A DNA stretch of 41,896 bases from Halococcus thailandensis JCM 13552 (GTDB taxonomy: Archaea; Halobacteriota; Halobacteria; Halobacteriales; Halococcaceae). The stretch is taken from contig NZ_AOMF01000166.1 in NCBI RefSeq assembly GCF_000336715.1, positions 132,346 through 174,241 on the forward strand, written 5' to 3'. Below, piece after piece: positions 1-7,790 of this stretch. How positions within the stretch are numbered: the first letter of the stretch is position 1; each line of letters begins with the position of its first letter. The notes beneath the pieces were generated by a model. It did not search any database and had not been told where the DNA came from. It was given only the letters and a program-made list of their open reading frames with translations. The position numbers and the translations under genes were made by a program.

Positions 1-87
1 GGTGCTGGTGGGTTTGGTCGTCGAGATCTCGATCTTGCCGGGCGGGTCCTCGCGGTGATAGTCGAGTGCGTCCTCGTCCAGTCCCAT
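1..87 (-). CDS. maeB: Malic enzyme, N-terminal 29 residues (partial, runs off the left edge)
   Basis: Only the first 29 codons are inside the window, reading leftwards from ATG at 87. The peptide contains the segments ALDYHREDPPGKIEIS and TTKPTST. These match the start of two-domain (MaeB-type) malic enzymes, which oxidatively decarboxylate malate to pyruvate. The start is well supported by an A/T-rich TATA box at 111-118, about 25 bases upstream, which fits a leaderless transcript. The rest of the protein lies outside the window. A separate malic enzyme C-terminal part lies at the right edge on the same strand, so either there are two paralogues about 42 kb apart or the window ends relate to one gene. 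The family call rests on a short but characteristic N-terminus. Confidence 0.75.
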   Translation of the reverse strand, partial: MGLDEDALDYHREDPPGKIEISTTKPTST

Positions 88-110
88 GTCTACCGTCACG
101 GCCGACACCA

Positions 111-118
111 CTAAAAAA
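111..118 (-). promoter_or_regulatory. TATA box of the left-edge malic enzyme
   Basis: On the minus strand this reads as a T-rich box (GGTTTTTTAG). It is centred about 26 bases before the ATG at 87, the spacing expected for transcription starting at or next to the start codon in haloarchaea. Confidence 0.6.
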
Positions 119-158
119 CCAACCGAAACCGATATTCGACGACTGACGAACTCGGTCG

Positions 159-1241
159 TTACGGGCCGAGGTCGTGACGGACGATCGTCTCGTCGTCGAC
201 ATCGATCTCGTGGGTCGGCCAGTCGCCGGTCGCCGTCAGCGTCTCCAGGCCATCGTCGATCAGAACGGTGTCCTCGCTTTTCGCGCCCTGCACCGTCGGA
301 TTCCACGCGTACGCCATCGGTGCCTCGATCGCTGCATCGCCGTCGGGCGTCGCCTTCCACTCCCGACCCGCAAAACCGGTGGCACCGCCCTGATGGTGGC
401 GTGCCCACTCGTCGGGATGGCCGACGGCCGCGTAGGCGTCCTGCATCGCCCGAAAGACGTCGCTGGCGGTGCCACCCTCTTCGGCGAGTCGTTGCGTCGC
501 TGCGATCGCAGCCGCCTCGACCTGCATGGCTGCCTCGTGGCGTGTAGCGAGCCAGTCGGGCGGATCGAGGGCGATCGTTCGCGTCGCGCTCGCGTGGAGC
601 CCATCGCGCTGTGCGGTGATCGACACCAGTGCGTAGCCGCCGATCTCGGCCTCCGTCGGCGGGAAATGGCGGTAGTTCGGTGCGCGCTCCTCGCCACCGA
701 CGAGGAGGACTGGCGTGTCGATTCCGCGGGTGGACAGTTCCTCTTCGAGTCGTGCGGCGACCGATCGTTCGGAATCGGATCGCTCGACGGTTCGACAGAC
801 GTCTTCGAGAACGATCGCGGCCTCGTGCCCAAGCGCACGATAGCGCTCGATATCGGGTTCCGTGAGCGGCGTGCGGAGTCGTGTGGCGGCCACGCGCTCC
901 GCATCGGGCACCTCGAAATCGGCTTCGAACGGGGTGGACGACCGCTCGGCGATGGCTTCGGCCAGTGACTGTTCGTACCACGGAAACGTCTCGACGGGGA
1001 CGTCATCGAGCACCTCGTTTCTGAACCGTGGTGCCTCGTTGTTGCTGGTGAGCACGTGGAAGAAGCCGTCGTAGCCCGCTGCTGCGACGCCCACGCGCGC
1101 CTCGCGGTCGACGACGTTGCTCGCGCCGGTGAGCCACGCGAAGTTCGACGGACGGGCGAACCAGACCGCCTCGCAGTCGGTTCCGGCGAGATACTCGTCG
1201 AGACGGGCGACCTTTTCCGGGTCAGTGTGCACGGTCGTCAA
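159..1241 (-). CDS. M24-fold (creatinase/aminopeptidase P-like) protein lacking metal ligands
   Basis: This 360-residue protein has the two-part layout of the M24B 'pita-bread' family: an N-terminal creatinase-like domain to about residue 125 and a catalytic-fold domain after it. The landmarks of the metal site can be aligned but are mostly lost. The two Asp positions are Ser207 and Ser218 (in HASATRT, where metalloenzymes have SDxTRT). The His position is Gly286 (in HHQGGATG), and one Glu is Asn314 (AWNPT). Only Glu323 (SEDTVL) remains. It is therefore unlikely to be a dinuclear-metal aminopeptidase. A metal-free creatinase-like hydrolase or a non-catalytic role is possible. The start codon at 1241 is TTG, and an in-frame GTG at 1232 is an alternative. 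It is divergent from the heme A synthase gene. Confidence 0.8.
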   Translation of the reverse strand: MTTVHTDPEKVARLDEYLAGTDCEAVWFARPSNFAWLTGASNVVDREARVGVAAAGYDGFFHVLTSNNEAPRFRNEVLDDVPVETFPWYEQSLAEAIAERSSTPFEADFEVPDAERVAATRLRTPLTEPDIERYRALGHEAAIVLEDVCRTVERSDSERSVAARLEEELSTRGIDTPVLLVGGEERAPNYRHFPPTEAEIGGYALVSITAQRDGLHASATRTIALDPPDWLATRHEAAMQVEAAAIAATQRLAEEGGTASDVFRAMQDAYAAVGHPDEWARHHQGGATGFAGREWKATPDGDAAIEAPMAYAWNPTVQGAKSEDTVLIDDGLETLTATGDWPTHEIDVDDETIVRHDLGP

Positions 1242-1318
1242 TCGAGCGAGCGACCCAAAACGATCGCGGCCGCGGCGAGTCGAACAGACGTAAGTACCAC
1301 CGCCCCTAACTCTCGGCG

Positions 1319-1798
1319 ATGGTTCGATTCCGCCACCTCGCTGCCGTCACGACGGGGATGACGTTCGCGCTCATCCTCCTCGGCGTGTACACCGCCGCCG
1401 CGGGCGCGGGTCTGTCCTGCGGGGCCAACTGGCCGCTCTGTAACGGCGGCGTCTTCGGGCTGTTCCCGGCGAACTGGCCGAGCTTCATCGAGTGGTTCCA
1501 CCGACTCGTCGCGATGGTCACCGGCTTCATGATCCTCGGGACGACCTACGCCGCCTGGCGCGGTCACAAGAGCCGCAGAACCCGCCTTGCCAGCACGGTC
1601 GCACTGGTCGTCCTCCCCGTCCAGATCCTGCTCGGCGGGGCGACCGTCACGACCTACACGGCGCTCGTCCAGGTGACCCACCACGCCGCCGCGCTCGTCA
1701 TCTTCGCCGCGCTCGTGGCGACCACCGTCTGGGCCTACGAATCGCCCGACGAGGCCCCAGCGAGCAGCGATACCACCGCCGCGACGACCGCCGACTGA
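1319..1798 (+). CDS. ctaA: Half-size heme A synthase (CtaA/COX15 family)
   Basis: This is a 159-residue integral membrane protein with four predicted helices, half the length of bacterial CtaA (eight helices). It carries the Cys pair in LSCGANWPLC (about residues 33-41) on the outer loop after helix 1. It also has His residues in EWFHR (about 61) and VTHHAA (about 119-120), which would ligate heme. CtaA hydroxylates heme O to heme A for terminal oxidases. Short archaeal forms are known and are thought to work as dimers or higher oligomers. The C-terminus is a short acidic, Ala/Thr-rich tail. Its start lies just after a TAAGTA-like A/T box (about 1291), consistent with a leaderless mRNA. No oxidase subunit gene is adjacent. 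Confidence 0.85.
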   Translation: MVRFRHLAAVTTGMTFALILLGVYTAAAGAGLSCGANWPLCNGGVFGLFPANWPSFIEWFHRLVAMVTGFMILGTTYAAWRGHKSRRTRLASTVALVVLPVQILLGGATVTTYTALVQVTHHAAALVIFAALVATTVWAYESPDEAPASSDTTAATTAD

Positions 1799-1918
1799 CG
1801 ACGTTCGTTTCGTACTGTCAGTCCAGTTGCCGTGTCGTCAGCTGCTCCCACCGAGATCGAAATATCCGCGTATTGACTCCGGACAGTCGTTCTTCGCCAA
1901 ACCCTTCTCGTTCCGAAC

Positions 1919-3394
1919 TCAGGAGAAATCGCCGAGACCGGACTGTGAGTCGTCGGACTCCTCGGTATCGTCCGCACTCTCCTCGTCGGCCGTATTGTCG
2001 TCGTCGCCAGCTGCGCTCTCTTCGTCCGTCGCGTCACTTTCGCCCGATTCGTCGGGGTCGTCCGACCCGTCGCTCGTGGTTCGCGTCGCACCCTCGAACG
2101 CACCTTCCGAGCCCGCGACCGCGGCCTCCTCGCTGCGTTTCGTGGCGTCCTCGACGATCGACTGGACCTTGTTGGTGTCCTCGCCGCTGCCGGTGACGAA
2201 GGCGACGTGTTCGGCGTCCATGTCGTAGCGGGCGGCCATCGACACCGTGAGGTCGCGGTTCGTGCAGTGGTGAGTCATCGTCGCGAGAAACGGCATGATC
2301 TCGCGACGAGCGCTCGCCATGCTCGTGCCGCTCGCCGTGGCGATCTGCCTGGCGATGTAGTCGCGTTTGTCGCGAGTGGCCCGCGAGCGCCCGAGCTTCG
2401 ACCAGTAGCTCGGTGGGCCGTAGCGCGTCCAGCCACCCTTCGACTCCCGGCGCGAGGCGGCGACGCCGGCGGTCATCGCGTCACCCGCGTATCGCCAGTA
2501 CGAGTAGTTCTGCGTGGCTCGCACGCGCCCGAGCCAGCGATCGGCGTTCGCCAGGTTGTCGAAGGCGTCGGCGAGCTCCGCCCCCGCGTAGTCCTTGGGG
2601 ACGTTGTCCTCGATCCAGTTGATGAGATCGTCGGGCGTCTCGTCGACGTCGTAGGACGATCGGAGCGCGCCCTCGGCGTCCTCTTCCTTGATGAGCGCGT
2701 CCAGAAAGTCGAAGATGCCGGTGGTTTTGTCGCGATCGCTCGTCACCACGTCGTCGGCGGTGAGCCTCTCGGTGCTCTCGGCGAGCGCCTGGAGGTCGTT
2801 GACCGCCCCCCGCAGGTCGCCGCTGTTGCGCTCGGCGATGGCGTCGAGTGCCTCGTCGTCGTATTCCACTTCCTCGCGCCGGCAGATGTCCCGGAGCACG
2901 GGGAGGATCGAGCGCGCGGAGACGTCGCGGAACTCGATCGTCTCGCAGGCGTTCCGGAGGCTCTTCGACATGTCGTAGAACTCGTTGGCGATCAGAACCA
3001 TCGGCTGGCTGGCCTCCTTCACCAGCCCCGTGATGGCCCGCGAGCCGCCGCGATCGACGTTTCCGTGGAGGTTGTCGGCCTCGTCCATGATCACGAGCCG
3101 CCGGCCGGCGCTCCCGCCCGTCAGCGTCCCCGACTTCGCGGCCTCGCCCGCCACGCGCTCGACGACGGATTTGGTGCGCTGGTTCGAGGCGTTGAGTTCG
3201 ATCGTCGGCCAGTCCATGTCGGCCGCGAGCGCGTGCGCTGCCGAGGTCTTGCCGACGCCGGGCGCGCCGTGGAGGACGACCGCCTCCCGATGCTCGTCCC
3301 ACGTCTCGGCCCACTCGGCGAGCGCGTCGCGAGCCTTGTTGTTACCCCGGACCTCGGAGAGCGTCGACGGACGATACTTCTCGGTCCAATCCAT
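1919..3394 (-). CDS. rfcL: Replication factor C large subunit (clamp loader)
   Basis: This 491-residue AAA+ ATPase starts with MDWTEKYRPSTLSEVRG, a typical RfcL N-terminus. The Walker A is GAPGVGKT (residues 43-50) and the Walker B is MDEAD (103-107). With the small subunit it loads the PCNA sliding clamp on DNA. The C-terminal ~90 residues are a long acidic, low-complexity tail. The last eight residues, QSGLGDFS, fit a PCNA-interacting peptide (Q-x-x-L-x-x-F). An open frame continues upstream to 3913, but MDWTEKY at 3394 is the family start and has an A/T box (CTAAACG on its strand, about 3417-3423) 26 bases upstream. It is transcribed divergently from the acetyltransferase gene at 3476. Confidence 0.95.
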   Translation of the reverse strand: MDWTEKYRPSTLSEVRGNNKARDALAEWAETWDEHREAVVLHGAPGVGKTSAAHALAADMDWPTIELNASNQRTKSVVERVAGEAAKSGTLTGGSAGRRLVIMDEADNLHGNVDRGGSRAITGLVKEASQPMVLIANEFYDMSKSLRNACETIEFRDVSARSILPVLRDICRREEVEYDDEALDAIAERNSGDLRGAVNDLQALAESTERLTADDVVTSDRDKTTGIFDFLDALIKEEDAEGALRSSYDVDETPDDLINWIEDNVPKDYAGAELADAFDNLANADRWLGRVRATQNYSYWRYAGDAMTAGVAASRRESKGGWTRYGPPSYWSKLGRSRATRDKRDYIARQIATASGTSMASARREIMPFLATMTHHCTNRDLTVSMAARYDMDAEHVAFVTGSGEDTNKVQSIVEDATKRSEEAAVAGSEGAFEGATRTTSDGSDDPDESGESDATDEESAAGDDDNTADEESADDTEESDDSQSGLGDFS

Positions 3395-3416
3395 TGCCGG
3401 CGCTACGGACGAGCCG

Positions 3417-3423
3417 CGTTTAG
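3417..3423 (-). promoter_or_regulatory. TATA-like box of rfcL
   Basis: This is a CTAAACG element on the minus strand, centred about 26 bases before the RfcL start at 3394. The spacing supports the short, family-consistent start and leaderless transcription. Confidence 0.45.
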
Positions 3424-3475
3424 TGATTCCGGAGCACGGCCGAACGTTTTTGACACCACCGTGGGACCTCAGCAC

Positions 3476-4075
3476 GTGTTCCCCGAACGCATCGAGACCG
3501 ATAGATTGGTTCTCGAACGGCTCTCGCACGAGAATCTCGATCTGTTCGAGTTCTATGAGATCTGTTCTGACGCCGATGGCGAGGAGGCGATGGCTGAAGT
3601 CACCGAATATATGCCGTGGGATCCCCACGAGACGGTCGGCGAATCGAGGGAGTTCGTCGATCGCTGCGAGAAACAGTGGGACGAGGGCGAGGCCGTGACC
3701 TACGCCATTCGTCCGCGCGAGGGCGAGGACGGTGCCGGTGCGTTCGCCGGCGCTGGCGGGCTCACGATCGACTGGGATCGGCGTACGGGAACGCTCGGTA
3801 CGTGGCTCCGCAAGCGTTTCTGGGGTCGTGGCTACTCCGGCGAGCGCGCCGCGGCGCTCATCGAACTCGCCTTCGACCGACTGGACCTGGAGGTCGTCGC
3901 CGTCACCCACCACGCGGACAACGCGAAATCACGGCACGCGGTCGAGAACTACGTCGAGGCTCACGGCGGTCGTCGTGAGGGGCTGCTCAGAAATTGGCTT
4001 CCATACGACGAGGGCGTCGCCGACGAGTATCGCTACACCATCACCCAGGACGAGTACCTGAACGCGACGGGATAA
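3476..4075 (+). CDS. GNAT N-acetyltransferase, RimJ/RimL-like
   Basis: This is a protein of about 199 residues starting at GTG 3476 (then FPERIETDRLVLERL). It has the N-terminal ETDRLxLERL strand seen in RimJ/RimL-type protein acetyltransferases. The acetyl-CoA loop is in RKRFWGRGYSGERA (R/Q-x-x-G-x-G/A-like, around residues 110-125), followed by the AxxHHxDNxxSRHAVE segment near the C-terminus. It would transfer acetyl from acetyl-CoA to an amino group; the substrate is unknown. The GTG start was chosen because a T-rich box (CGTTTTTGAC) lies about 27 bases upstream. The frame is open far upstream across rfcL, but that part is antisense shadow. Confidence 0.85.
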   Translation: MFPERIETDRLVLERLSHENLDLFEFYEICSDADGEEAMAEVTEYMPWDPHETVGESREFVDRCEKQWDEGEAVTYAIRPREGEDGAGAFAGAGGLTIDWDRRTGTLGTWLRKRFWGRGYSGERAAALIELAFDRLDLEVVAVTHHADNAKSRHAVENYVEAHGGRREGLLRNWLPYDEGVADEYRYTITQDEYLNATG

Positions 4076-4130
4076 AGCGCCCGTTCGACCCGCCGGAAGC
4101 TACTTTCGACGGGGCTTCGAGAGGTGGACG

Positions 4131-4748
4131 ATGACCGGCGCGAGCGGTCGACTGATCGCCCGGCTCCCGTTCAGGGCGGGCGCGCTCACCGGCGCTGCGG
4201 CCTACCTGCTCGGCTATCTCCTCACCTATCTGCTGACGGTTTCGCGCGTCCGCTCCGAGCTCTCGCGAATGAACGTCGACGCGACGCTCTCGCTGCTCGG
4301 GGGGAGCGGCGTCGCACCCTGGAAGGTCACGGGCTGGTTCTTCTACGGCGCACACTTCGTCGACGTCTCGGTCACGAGCAGCGCGATGGATCTCTCGACG
4401 GACGTCGTCGAGGTGAGCGCCGGCGGCTGGCGCACGCTGCTCTTCGCCCTTCCGCCGCTACTCCTGCTCGTCGCTGGCGCGCTCGCCGCCCACCGCGCCG
4501 GTGCGAGGCGTGTTTCGATCGCCGCGGCCGCGGGGGGGACGATCCTGCCGGGCTACTTCGCGCTCGCGTTCGTCGGTGTCTTCCTCACGCAGGTCACGGT
4601 GCTCATCGCGGCCGTCGGTCCGAATCTCACGCCCGCGCTCGTGGCGGGGGTCGGCTATCCGCTCGTCTTCGGCCCGCTCGGTGGTGCCGTGCTCGTCGCC
4701 GTTCAGAGATCGCGAGCGCGCAGTTCGCCCCACGACTCGAAGCCGTGA
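4131..4748 (+). CDS. Haloarchaeal integral membrane protein of unknown function
   Basis: This 205-residue protein has about five hydrophobic segments: around residues 17-37, 62-75, 102-120, 128-158 and 164-190. A loop between the first and third is rich in Ser and Val. There is no catalytic motif that I recognise. It resembles small uncharacterised membrane proteins common in haloarchaea, sometimes labelled 'transporter' without evidence. Its last 46 bases overlap the 3' end of the convergent acetyltransferase gene. The high third-position G/C and long hydrophobic runs support real coding. Function is not assigned. Confidence 0.75.
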   Translation: MTGASGRLIARLPFRAGALTGAAAYLLGYLLTYLLTVSRVRSELSRMNVDATLSLLGGSGVAPWKVTGWFFYGAHFVDVSVTSSAMDLSTDVVEVSAGGWRTLLFALPPLLLLVAGALAAHRAGARRVSIAAAAGGTILPGYFALAFVGVFLTQVTVLIAAVGPNLTPALVAGVGYPLVFGPLGGAVLVAVQRSRARSSPHDSKP

Positions 4749-5188
4749 CGGGCGTAGAGCCCGCTGGCGGGACCGTTCTCGCGATCGACGTCGAGCATGA
4801 TGCGATCGAGCGGAAGCTCCTGGTCACGGGCGCAGTCGTAGGCCGCCGCCATGAGCTCGTCGGCGAGATCGGTCCCGCGGGATGACTCGTGCACGTAGAG
4901 TTCGTTCAACACTGCCGCGTCCCAGATCATCGCCAGCTCCTCGGGGAGGACGAAGACGTAGCCCGCGAGATCGTTCCCATCAGCCGCGACCGTGACGCTA
5001 TCCGGATCGCGTTCGACACACCGCGCGACCCAGTCGAGATAGCGCTCGCGGTAGTCGTCAGTGAGCTTCCCATCGTAACTATCGGCCTTCTCATCGCCGC
5101 CGAGCGCCCCCAGCTCGTGTTCGAACCGTTCTTTGAGCTCCCACAACCCTCCAGAATCCGTTTCCGGATCGTACGGTCTCGTTTCCAT
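4703..5188 (-). CDS. GNAT N-acetyltransferase
   Basis: This 161-residue protein has the GNAT order: the substrate-side strand AGYVFVLPEE (about 75-84), then NELYVHESSRGTDLADELM (about 94-112), where the acetyl-CoA loop sits. The C-terminal ASGLYARHGFESWGE (about 141-155) is the usual Y-x-x-x-GF ending of the family. The acetyl-CoA loop is slightly degenerate (SRGTDLA against R-x-x-G-x-G/A). The substrate is unknown. The tail overlaps the convergent membrane protein gene by 46 bases, so transcription of either could affect the other. Confidence 0.85.
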   Translation of the reverse strand: METRPYDPETDSGGLWELKERFEHELGALGGDEKADSYDGKLTDDYRERYLDWVARCVERDPDSVTVAADGNDLAGYVFVLPEELAMIWDAAVLNELYVHESSRGTDLADELMAAAYDCARDQELPLDRIMLDVDRENGPASGLYARHGFESWGELRARDL

Positions 5189-5342
5189 GAGCGCGGTTCG
5201 CCCACCGAGAACGTATGTGTTCCGTCAAAACCTCGGAGGTCATGGTATCTCTATTCGATAGTGTGGAATTTCGGGCTGAATATACCATGATCCGTTTCGG
5301 CAGTTAATTCTCTCGGTGGCGACGAGCGATATTCGAACCGAG

Positions 5343-5978
5343 TTAGATCATTCGCCGCAGATCATCCACGAAATCGCTCGAATTTTTCATGTTTTTCATC
5401 TCGATCTCTAGTGATTTGCCACCGCCGCTGGCGATGTGGACGTTCCCCAGTCCGACGAGCGTTTCGACGACTGATCTCCGTTCTTCGACTCCTCGCACCT
5501 TGTTCAGGGAGATTTCGCGTTTGGCCAACGACAAGAACCGGTATTCGCTAATCACTCGCTGATTGGTAACGTAGTACGTCGTGAGCGAGTTGGCCCAATA
5601 CGTGTAGAGACCGCTCGAAAACAGGTACAGCCCCAGAACGAACGCCACCGTTGGATATACGTATGGACGAAAGGTGAAGAGAAGCCAGTAGATCCCGATA
5701 CCGAGCACGAGACCACCGAAGAGAACCTCGACGATAGCTACCCGTTGCACGGGATGCTGAGTTGCGACGATCTCTTCACCTTCTCTGAGATTGGGTGCTT
5801 CTGGTGCAGCGCGGAGATACACGTAGAGTCCGATCAGTGAGATGAAGACACCGAACAGTATGAACGGATACGACAGTTCTTCGGGAAACGAACCGCCGAA
5901 CAGGTACAGATACACTCCGATCAACAAGAACGGCACTCCCAACAAGGAGCTCCATTTCGTGTATTTTCCTCTTGCCAT
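5343..5978 (-). CDS. Membrane-anchored bacterial-type PH domain protein
   Basis: This 211-residue protein has four hydrophobic helices, in two pairs at about residues 13-56 and 82-128. A bPH2-like (DUF304) domain follows, with the YYVTNQRVISEYRFLS and ISLNKVRGVE strands (about 134-162) typical of the family. Such proteins are thought to sit in membranes as parts of complexes; no enzyme activity is known. It starts 2 bases after the stop of the beta-propeller gene, so the two are almost certainly co-transcribed. Base composition is clearly lower in G/C than the flanks, and Lys and Asn are more frequent, suggesting recent acquisition. Confidence 0.85.
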   Translation of the reverse strand: MARGKYTKWSSLLGVPFLLIGVYLYLFGGSFPEELSYPFILFGVFISLIGLYVYLRAAPEAPNLREGEEIVATQHPVQRVAIVEVLFGGLVLGIGIYWLLFTFRPYVYPTVAFVLGLYLFSSGLYTYWANSLTTYYVTNQRVISEYRFLSLAKREISLNKVRGVEERRSVVETLVGLGNVHIASGGGKSLEIEMKNMKNSSDFVDDLRRMI

Positions 5979-5980
5979 CG

Positions 5981-7306
5981 TTACTGTCCTCCGAACAACT
6001 GGAGCAGGATTCCTATTGCCGAAGTGATGAACCCACCAACAGTCAGGACGATCGGATCACCGAGGAAATTCAGTAAACTCGAATCACTGTTGGTGAGGAA
6101 GCCGCGCTCCTGTTGAGTACTATTCATACTGTTCCCGACTGTCTCTTCCTCCACGCCGCTGTTCTCTTGGCTCGGATCCGATGGCTGGTCAGTTGATTCC
6201 CCTGCTGGTTGAGCCGTATGCGTTGCGGTCGGGGTCGACTGTTCCTCCGTATCGGTTGGGTCCGTTCCAACGGAACCAGCACTCGACTGGCCAGCATTTG
6301 CTTCACCTACGCTGATCTGCTTCGTGGTGGAACCAGTCACTTCTTTGTCGTCCACAACGGTCAGATTCACAGCATAGTTACCGGGCGACTCGTACGTGTA
6401 CGTAGCCTGTTCTCCTTGTGCGTCAGAAATCCCGTCGCCGTCGAAATCCCACTGATATTTCTCGATGACACCATCGGAATCCGTCGATGACGCTCCATCG
6501 AAACTGATTCGATTTCCAGTTGTGGGCTGGTTCGGGGAGTATTCGAACGATGCGTTCGGCGGCGAATTCGTCTGACTGACCTGTCCGACATTAACCCGAG
6601 TGATTGTGTTGTTCGCCGTTTCAGTTTCCCATAGATATCCTCCGTCCCATGCCACTCCGGTCGGCACGAAATACGGGGATTCGAACTCCTGAACGGGTTC
6701 GCCAGACGGGGTCGATGGATCGATCTGCGCTATGTATTCGCTGCCAGATACCCAAAGAAACCCTTTACCCCAAGCTAAGCCACTTGTTGGACTGACCCGT
6801 CTTGTTTCGAGTGATTTGACTACTTCACCGGATTGTGGGTCGATTTTGTAAATTCCTGTCCCTGATTCACCCTCTGCGATGGTCCAGAGATTTTGTCCAT
6901 CGTAAGCTAATCCCCCACGGGAACTTCCTGGCGCCGGGATCTTCGATATCTCCTCACCAGTGTTTGGGTTCAGTTTGTGTATATAGTTCTTTTCGTTGTA
7001 TGAATCAGTAACGACCCACAGACCATTATTTGTTGCCTCGATACCAGTTGGTGAGTCCAATCCGGTCCCTATCGACTGCGTTATCTCACCGGAGGTCGGA
7101 TCAACCTGGTATATCGTTTCCGTATTCCGATTCGAATACCATATCGAATCACCATCCCACGCCAGATTCTGCGGCCCCTCTTCCTCGTCCGAAACTTCGA
7201 CTTGTCCAGCGATCTCGACGCTCTCCTGTGCGATGGCGACAGAAGATACAACCGAAACCCCGATCAATGTTATAAGCAGTATTCGCCTGAATGATGGTCG
7301 GTGCAC
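5981..7306 (-). CDS. Secreted beta-propeller protein with PKD domain and C-terminal membrane anchor
   Basis: This 441-residue protein starts at GTG 7306. It has a signal peptide (RRILLITLIGVSVVSSVAIA, cleavage near residue 26). Next comes a series of roughly 45-residue repeats with G-LAWDG..LW and I..IDP.SGE motifs (about 35-245), typical of SMP-30/Vgb-like propeller blades. A PKD domain follows at about 248-333, with PPNASFEYSP and YQWDFDGDGISD. A Ser/Thr/Glu/Gln-rich stalk (about 335-405) leads to a C-terminal hydrophobic helix (about 413-437). It is likely on the outer cell surface, for adhesion or ligand binding. It forms a two-gene unit with the PH protein and shares its low G/C. The exact ligand is unknown. 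Confidence 0.85.
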   Translation of the reverse strand: MHRPSFRRILLITLIGVSVVSSVAIAQESVEIAGQVEVSDEEEGPQNLAWDGDSIWYSNRNTETIYQVDPTSGEITQSIGTGLDSPTGIEATNNGLWVVTDSYNEKNYIHKLNPNTGEEISKIPAPGSSRGGLAYDGQNLWTIAEGESGTGIYKIDPQSGEVVKSLETRRVSPTSGLAWGKGFLWVSGSEYIAQIDPSTPSGEPVQEFESPYFVPTGVAWDGGYLWETETANNTITRVNVGQVSQTNSPPNASFEYSPNQPTTGNRISFDGASSTDSDGVIEKYQWDFDGDGISDAQGEQATYTYESPGNYAVNLTVVDDKEVTGSTTKQISVGEANAGQSSAGSVGTDPTDTEEQSTPTATHTAQPAGESTDQPSDPSQENSGVEEETVGNSMNSTQQERGFLTNSDSSLLNFLGDPIVLTVGGFITSAIGILLQLFGGQ

Positions 7307-7388
7307 GATTGCAACTGCTGAGATGACCGCACATATGCTTTTTGAACACTATACGGTTAATATTCCATCATTGCATCGACCGATCCAT

Positions 7389-7790
7389 TCAGTTCTCCGT
7401 TGTCCATCGTAGTGGTCTACACCCGATCGAATGACCGATCCGTCTAGCGCGTCTCCCACAACCGCACGCGAGAACGAACACACTTGTCAGGAGCAACAGT
7501 AGCTGCCAGCCCGACTGCGCCACGGGAAAGATCCGCTCAACGGTGTTCGACTCCGTCCCTCTCGTGGGATCGACGCCGCTGTTGATGTGGACCTGCTCCG
7601 TCGAGCCGCGTGCGACCTCGCTCCCGCCGAGATCGACGAACGTCTTGACGAGACCTCGATCGTTCGAGAACACGAACTCGTCCGACAGTTCGTAGAACTG
7701 GTCGTCGATGCACGGGGTTCGGCACAGTCGCGAATAGCCCTTGCGGCGATGCCAGCAGGCTTTTGCGCCAAACGGGCGAGACACGGCCAT
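7389..7790 (-). pseudogene. Probable gene remnant encoding a C-terminal membrane segment
   Basis: This is an open frame of 133 codons on the minus strand from ATG 7790. The middle part, about codons 27-100 (CIDDQFYELSDEF to NTVERIFPVAQSGW), has strong G/C third positions and a protein-like acidic composition. It ends in a hydrophobic helix (LLLLLTSVFVLACGC). The first ~25 codons and the tail (Arg/Cys/Trp-rich) look non-coding, and the proposed start overlaps the start of the divergent HTH gene. I read it as the surviving piece of a longer gene, possibly frame-shifted near 7710. It matches no family that I recognise. It could instead be an intact orphan gene. Confidence 0.35.

Noticed and set aside
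3395-3913. Upstream extension of the rfcL frame to 3913
   Set aside because: It lies antisense to the acetyltransferase gene. The family N-terminus MDWTEKY and a TATA box fix the start at 3394.
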